Source of the DNA: Kallotenue papyrolyticum
GTDB lineage: Bacteria; Chloroflexota; Chloroflexia; Chloroflexales; Kallotenuaceae
DNA: 64,000 nucleotides
Direction: 5' to 3'
Assembly (NCBI RefSeq): GCF_000526415.1
Contig: NZ_JAGA01000002.1
Location: 1,604,001-1,668,000, forward strand
The notes under the pieces are model-generated. The model searched no databases, was not told where the DNA came from, and saw only the letters and a list, made by a program, of their open reading frames with translations. Positions 60,224 to 64,000 of this stretch are shown one piece after another. Position numbers and translations under genes: made by a program. Each line of letters starts with the position of its first letter. Positions within the stretch are counted from its first letter, which is position 1.

Positions 60224-61897
60224 ATGCACGATCGTTTTCGTCTCATCCCGTTGCTGATGGTGTTGGCCGCGCTTGGGTTGGCACCAGCGCTGCCGGCGCG
60301 CGCCGCGCTGCCGGAACGAGCTGCGCGCTTCGCGCTGCCGGGATTGCAGTCCAGGCCGCGCACCGATGGCACCACCATCGTCTGGATCGATGGGCGCACG
60401 GGTGATCCGCGCAACAGCGACATCTATGGCGCGAACCTGGCGGATGGGCGCGTCTTTCCGATCGCCACCGGGCCGGCCGATCAGAGCATGCCCGCCGTGG
60501 ACAATGGCCTGGTGATCTGGGAGGAGCAGGCCGGCCCTTGCCCGCCACGCTGCGATCGCGACATCCGTGGGCGCGACCTGCGCACCGGTCAGAGCTTTGA
60601 GGTGGCCGCCACGCCTGCCGAAGAGGCGTATCCCGATCTGGTCGGTGGCTATGCCGTGTGGGTAGCGAGCGACGAGAGCGGCATCCAGCTCCGACTGCGC
60701 GACCTGCGCAGCATGAGCGCGCCGATCACCCTGGAACGCGTCACGCCGGGCTTTGGCGTGCAGCCGCCGCTGATCGCCGCCAACCGTAATGGCGTGCGCG
60801 TGCTCTGGCTCGAAACCGGCAACGGACGTGCGCAACCTTGGCGCCTCAGGCTGCACGATCGACCGAGCGTATCGCCGCCGGCCACGCTCGAGCTGGCTAG
60901 TGGTCAGGGCTTGACCTTTGGCTACGATCTGGACATGGAGCGGGTGGCGCTGGCTACCCAGGACGGGGCGCTGACGCTGTTCAGCCTGGAGCTCATTCCG
61001 CCGCCGCAGCGTGTTGTGCGCCGCGCGCCCTATCTGCGTTTCCCGACGCTGGCCGGACCGTTCGTCTTCTGGTCGGAGCAGCGACCGGATGGCGCGCAGG
61101 TGCTGCGTGGCGCGGGCGCGAGCGCCACGCTCTTCAATGTGGCGGATGGCGGCGATGACGATACGCCGTTTGCCCGCAACGGCCTGCTGGTCTGGAGTCG
61201 CACGACCGATCAGCAGCGTGATGTCTTCGCCACGCGCATCGCGGACGCGCTGCCCACCGCCCGGCGGCCCGCGCCGGAGCGCGCACAGCCCGATCTGCGT
61301 TACTTCTCCACCACGGGTCACAACCTCGCCTTTGGCTTCAAAGCCTTCTGGGAGCGCAACGGTGGCCTGCCGGTCTTCGGCTATCCCTTGAGCGAGGAGT
61401 TCGATGAGTTCAACGTCGATCGGCAGCAGGATCTGACTGTGCAGTACGTCGAGCGGCAGCGCCTCGAATACCATCCCGATCTGGCAGGAACGCCCTACGA
61501 GGTACAACTGGGCCGCCTGGGAGCGTGGATCCTGGAGCGCCAGGGCCGGCGCTGGGAAGATCAGCCCAGGGCGGATCCCTCCGCGCCGCACTATTTCCCG
61601 GCAACGGGTCAGGCGATCACGCACGCACCCTTTTGGCAGTATTGGCGCAGCCATGGACTGGAGCTGGGCGATCCCGGCGTGAGCGAACGCGAAGCACTGG
61701 CGCTCTTCGGCTATCCGCTGACGCCGGCGCAGACCGAACGCAACCCCGACGGCGACCTGGTGCTGACGCAGTGGTTCGAGCGCGCGCGCTTCGAGTGGCA
61801 TCCCAACAACCCCACGCCCTACCGCGTCCTGCTTGGGCGGCTGGGCGCGGAGCTGCTCGTTGCCCAGGGGTTCAGTGCTGCCGACACTGCGCGCTGA
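60224..61897 (+). CDS. Secreted beta-propeller protein with tandem FGYP-type repeats
   Basis: A 557-residue exported protein. The signal peptide ends near residue 28 (ARA/ALPE). Residues about 35-365 form propeller blades with repeated hydrophobic strands ending in a Trp (TIVWIDGRTGDP, LVIWEEQAG, YAVWVASDE, FVFWSEQRPDG, LLVWSRTTDQ). Two copies of a ~90-residue module follow. Copy 1 has YFSTTGHNLAFGFKAFWERN, then GGLPVFGYPLSEEF and YVERQRLEYHPD. Copy 2 has YFPATGQAITHAPFWQYW, FGYPLTPAQTE and WFERARFEWHPN. This module is frequent in Chloroflexota secreted proteins and is thought to bind cell-wall or sugar ligands. AAGGAGGAG precedes the ATG. Confidence 0.85.
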   Translation: MHDRFRLIPLLMVLAALGLAPALPARAALPERAARFALPGLQSRPRTDGTTIVWIDGRTGDPRNSDIYGANLADGRVFPIATGPADQSMPAVDNGLVIWEEQAGPCPPRCDRDIRGRDLRTGQSFEVAATPAEEAYPDLVGGYAVWVASDESGIQLRLRDLRSMSAPITLERVTPGFGVQPPLIAANRNGVRVLWLETGNGRAQPWRLRLHDRPSVSPPATLELASGQGLTFGYDLDMERVALATQDGALTLFSLELIPPPQRVVRRAPYLRFPTLAGPFVFWSEQRPDGAQVLRGAGASATLFNVADGGDDDTPFARNGLLVWSRTTDQQRDVFATRIADALPTARRPAPERAQPDLRYFSTTGHNLAFGFKAFWERNGGLPVFGYPLSEEFDEFNVDRQQDLTVQYVERQRLEYHPDLAGTPYEVQLGRLGAWILERQGRRWEDQPRADPSAPHYFPATGQAITHAPFWQYWRSHGLELGDPGVSEREALALFGYPLTPAQTERNPDGDLVLTQWFERARFEWHPNNPTPYRVLLGRLGAELLVAQGFSAADTAR

Positions 61898-61981
61898 ACG
61901 GACGTGGCCGCTTGTCGCTGCAGCGCGCTCTGCCGGTGCTGTTGGCAGACGGCGGCCCCTATCTTGCTGCCGCTCCCCCGA

Positions 61982-61987
61982 TACGAT
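61982..61987 (+). promoter_or_regulatory. -10 element (TACGAT) of the FKBP gene
   Basis: TACGAT lies 37 bases before the ATG. The -35 region is not clear. Confidence 0.35.
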
Positions 61988-62023
61988 GCTTGCTCCCCAC
62001 GCGGGAGGCCAAAGGAGTGGATC

Positions 62024-62458
62024 ATGACCAAACCACAGCCAGGCGACACCGTCAGGGTGCACTACACCGGCACGCTCTCCGACCAGACCGTCTTCGACTC
62101 GTCGCGCGGACGCGCGCCGCTGGAGTTTACGGTCGGCGCCGGGCAGCTCATCCCCGGCTTCGAAGCAGCAGTGCGCGAGATGGAGCCGGGCGAGACCCGC
62201 ACGGTGCAGATCCCCGCCGAACAGGCCTACGGCCCACATCATCAAGAGCTGGTGGCGACGGTGGCGCGCGCGCAGTTGCCACCCGATCTGCCGTTGCAGA
62301 TCGGCGAGCAGTACCAGCTCCAACAGCCCGATGGGCAGCCGCTGATCGTCACCGTCACCGATGTGACGCCGTCGCAGGTGACCTTTGACGCCAACCATCC
62401 GCTGGCCGGCAAGGATCTGACCTTTGAGATCGAACTGTTGGAGATCCAGCCGGCATAA
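62024..62458 (+). CDS. FKBP-type peptidyl-prolyl isomerase (SlyD-like)
   Basis: A 144-residue PPIase. VRVHYTGTLSDQTVFDSSRG and VGAGQLIPGFEAAVREMEPG are the FKBP core. The IPAEQAYGPHHQEL stretch begins the IF (insert-in-flap) domain characteristic of SlyD, and LAGKDLTFEIELLEI ends the barrel. The His/Cys-rich metal-binding tail of E. coli SlyD is missing. It should act as a cytoplasmic folding factor and chaperone, since no signal peptide is seen. AAAGGAG precedes the ATG. Confidence 0.94.
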   Translation: MTKPQPGDTVRVHYTGTLSDQTVFDSSRGRAPLEFTVGAGQLIPGFEAAVREMEPGETRTVQIPAEQAYGPHHQELVATVARAQLPPDLPLQIGEQYQLQQPDGQPLIVTVTDVTPSQVTFDANHPLAGKDLTFEIELLEIQPA

Positions 62459-62491
62459 GCGGCCCATGCAGCGCGGGGCGCGCCCGGCGAC

Positions 62492-63097
62492 TCAATCGCG
62501 CCCCGCCTGGCGGTGCACCAGGATCAGCAGACGCGCCACATCGCAGCGAGTAGCGCGCGCCCAGGGTAGCTGCGCGTGGCGTTGCGTCAATGCGATCACC
62601 TCGTGCAGCAGCGCGTCGGCGTCGCGCAGGCGCGGCAACAGCTCCGGGTGGCGGCGGGCCAGGGTGAGCAGCGAGCGCGCAGCGTAGCGCAGCGCCAGCA
62701 GCGTGCGCGGCGCGGCGGTCTCCTTGAGCTGTTCCAGCTCGTGTCGCAGATGCAGCAGTCGCGCCGCCGGATTGCGGATGTTGGCGGCCTCTTCGTAGAG
62801 GTACAGGCCGATGCGATCCAGCATCCATGGGCTGCCGGCCGCCTGTACCTGCTGGCTGGACGAGAGCCGCAGTGCTCCCCGGCGGCATGCCGCTTCGATC
62901 ATTCCGATCAGGCGTTGCTGTTGCCCCGGGTCGCAACACCGCGCAAACACCGCCGCGTCGCGAAAAATGGGCGGCCGCTCGCCCGGCGCGATGGTCGCAC
63001 GCCGTGCTGCCTGCCGCTCGCGCGCCGCCTGCCGACCGGCCAGCGCCGCCAGGCTCGTCGCCAGGCCGGCGATCACCACGGCCAGCGTGTCCTCCAT
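62492..63097 (-). CDS. Hypothetical helical protein with possible SOS-regulated promoter
   Basis: A 201-residue protein with one N-terminal membrane helix (LAVVIAGLATSLAALAG, about 5-21). A positively charged Arg/Ala-rich segment and an almost entirely helical soluble part follow (MIEAACRRGALRLSSSQQ; LLHLRHELEQLKETAAPRTL). I do not recognise the family. GGAGGAGG precedes ATG 63097. A LexA-type palindrome lies about 60 bases upstream, next to a minus-strand TTGACA and a TAGACT. If the box is real, the protein is DNA-damage induced; the topology would place the helical part in the cytoplasm or exported, which I cannot decide. Confidence 0.75.
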   Translation of the reverse strand: MEDTLAVVIAGLATSLAALAGRQAARERQAARRATIAPGERPPIFRDAAVFARCCDPGQQQRLIGMIEAACRRGALRLSSSQQVQAAGSPWMLDRIGLYLYEEAANIRNPAARLLHLRHELEQLKETAAPRTLLALRYAARSLLTLARRHPELLPRLRDADALLHEVIALTQRHAQLPWARATRCDVARLLILVHRQAGRD

Positions 63098-63141
63098 GCC
63101 CGATCCTCCTCCCTGATCGCTGAGTGCACAAAGCACTGGGG

Positions 63142-63177
63142 AGTCTAGCATGTCAATAGAACAAATGTTCTGACAAA
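63142..63177 (-). promoter_or_regulatory. SOS-box-like palindrome AGAACA-AA-TGTTCT with promoter elements
   Basis: The perfect palindrome at 63158-63171 contains GAAC-N4-GTTC, the LexA box pattern of Bacillus and Mycobacterium. It is nested in an outer repeat TGTCA (63151-63155)/TGACA (63171-63175). A minus-strand TAGACT (63147-63142) is a possible -10, about 45 bases upstream of the ATG. Confidence 0.6.
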
Positions 63178-63223
63178 ATGATGACAGGGTTTGCAAGCGG
63201 GTCGTACGACGCCGGCGCGCAGC

Positions 63224-64000
63224 TCAGTGGTCGGCTGCCACGCGGATGGTGGTGCCCAGGGTATGCGTTGCGCCGGGCGCGAGCTGCATGGCGTGATCGG
63301 CGACGTTGGCGGCTTCGACACAGATCATCTGTTGATACTCATCGTCGCCCAGATCGGGCAGGCGTTGCGCCTTGTCGTGCCAGGGGTTCCACACCACCGT
63401 CGCCAGACTGCCGCGCTTCTCGATCACCAGCCGGCGCTGCAATAGCGGATCGCTGACCGTGCAGGTAGCGGGCGTGTCGAGATAGATGCGGTCGGTCTCT
63501 TCGGTGATGCGGATCGAGCCGACCTGCGTGCGCAGCGCGCCCTGCGCGACCTTATCGATATAGGCGATCGCCTCCAGACCGGTGATGGTGATCCGACTGA
63601 CATCGCCGACGCGCAGGTAGCTATGCAGCGCGCCGGTGCAGAGCCATGGCTGCCGATCGGTGTTCTCGATCCGCAGATCGACATGCAACGCCGGACCGAT
63701 GGTGATCAGCAGGCCAAGCCGGAAGGCGTGCGGCCAGCAGCGACGCGTGTCGGGACTATCCGTCAGTTCGAGGCGCAGTTGGGTCGCGTCGTCGGGCGTG
63801 GCCGCCGTATCGCTGACCTGCCAGGCGCGCAGGCGCACGAAGCCATGCGCCGGCAGGTCGGCAGCGTTGGGATGGGGACCAAACCAGGGCCAGCAGATCG
63901 GAATGCCGCCGCGGATCGGCGTGCCCGGCTGGTAGCGGCTGTGCCGGCTGACAAACAGCACCGGCGCCTGGCCATGCGGCTGAAAGGACAGCACCTGACC
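63224..64000 (-). CDS. D-hexose-6-phosphate mutarotase (YeaD-like), N-terminus beyond the window
   Basis: At least 258 residues of a galactose-mutarotase-fold protein. IRGGIPICWPWFGPH, HGFVRLRAW, the catalytic His in ALHSYLRVGD and the catalytic Glu near CVEAANVADH are present. The equivalent E. coli YeaD interconverts anomers of glucose-6-phosphate. The frame is still open at the window end, and the residues before VLSFQPHG fit the family, so the GTG at 63994 is not the start; about 25-35 residues are missing. Confidence 0.9.
   Translation of the reverse strand, partial: GQVLSFQPHGQAPVLFVSRHSRYQPGTPIRGGIPICWPWFGPHPNAADLPAHGFVRLRAWQVSDTAATPDDATQLRLELTDSPDTRRCWPHAFRLGLLITIGPALHVDLRIENTDRQPWLCTGALHSYLRVGDVSRITITGLEAIAYIDKVAQGALRTQVGSIRITEETDRIYLDTPATCTVSDPLLQRRLVIEKRGSLATVVWNPWHDKAQRLPDLGDDEYQQMICVEAANVADHAMQLAPGATHTLGTTIRVAADH

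Overview
The window is high-GC bacterial DNA whose gene content and intergenic repeats fit a Chloroflexota (class Chloroflexia) chromosome. The pointers are tandem membrane glycosyltransferases with C-terminal beta domains, a beta-propeller protein with tandem FPxTGH/FGYP-type repeats, a lone acyl-CoA carboxylase beta subunit, DUF305 and SWIM proteins, and a non-operonic trpA. This assignment is an inference from family resemblance; no 16S rRNA is present. The left end carries the chromosomal origin region: DnaA boxes, a DnaA-trio and dnaA itself, but without dnaN/recF or rpmH beside it. I found no tRNA, rRNA, CRISPR array, transposase or prophage.

Layout. 1-0.44 kb: end of a glycosidase-like gene. 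0.44-2.4 kb: oriC and dnaA. 2.5-11 kb: housekeeping genes (VOC dioxygenase-like protein, THUMP-like methyltransferase, RluB with an Arg-rich tail, amidase, UvrD-type helicase, TrpA, PlsY). 11-15 kb: two secreted serine proteases, the second behind a consensus promoter and a long structured leader, divergent from folD. 15.8-18.4 kb: STAS protein, RsbW-like kinase and carboxyltransferase on the minus strand. 19.1-33.0 kb: one seven-gene plus-strand operon of five polytopic GT-C glycosyltransferases, one GT4 enzyme and one UDP-sugar dehydrogenase; the last three glycosyltransferases are paralogues sharing a TPR-like segment and a C-terminal beta module. 33-38 kb: CheY-like regulator, sortase, class V aminotransferase, SWIM protein, ANTAR regulator and HAMP-STAS sensor. 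38.4-41.2 kb: copZ-copA. 41.5-48.9 kb: dipeptide epimerase, hydrolases, NAD synthetase, aminoglycoside-kinase-like protein, membrane protein and EEP nuclease. 49-54.3 kb: a second metal cassette (DUF2254 remnant, His-rich CopB-type ATPase, duplicated DUF305 lipoprotein, BlaI repressor and M56 protease) with matching operator-like palindromes. 54.3-64 kb: LysR regulator, selA, a repeat-bearing intergenic region, M20 peptidase, CBS protein, Cds1-like PLP enzyme, propeller protein, FKBP, an unknown gene with an SOS-box-like palindrome, and a hexose-phosphate mutarotase cut by the window end.

How the genes work together. The GT-C operon probably builds or decorates a cell-surface polysaccharide or glycoprotein. 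The copZ-copA and BlaI-M56/CopB/DUF305 loci are two separate copper-handling systems. STAS, RsbW-like, RsbR-like and ANTAR proteins suggest partner-switching and antitermination signalling spread over two loci. Many promoters show an extended -10 element (TGn-TAnnnT), and at least two genes look leaderless.
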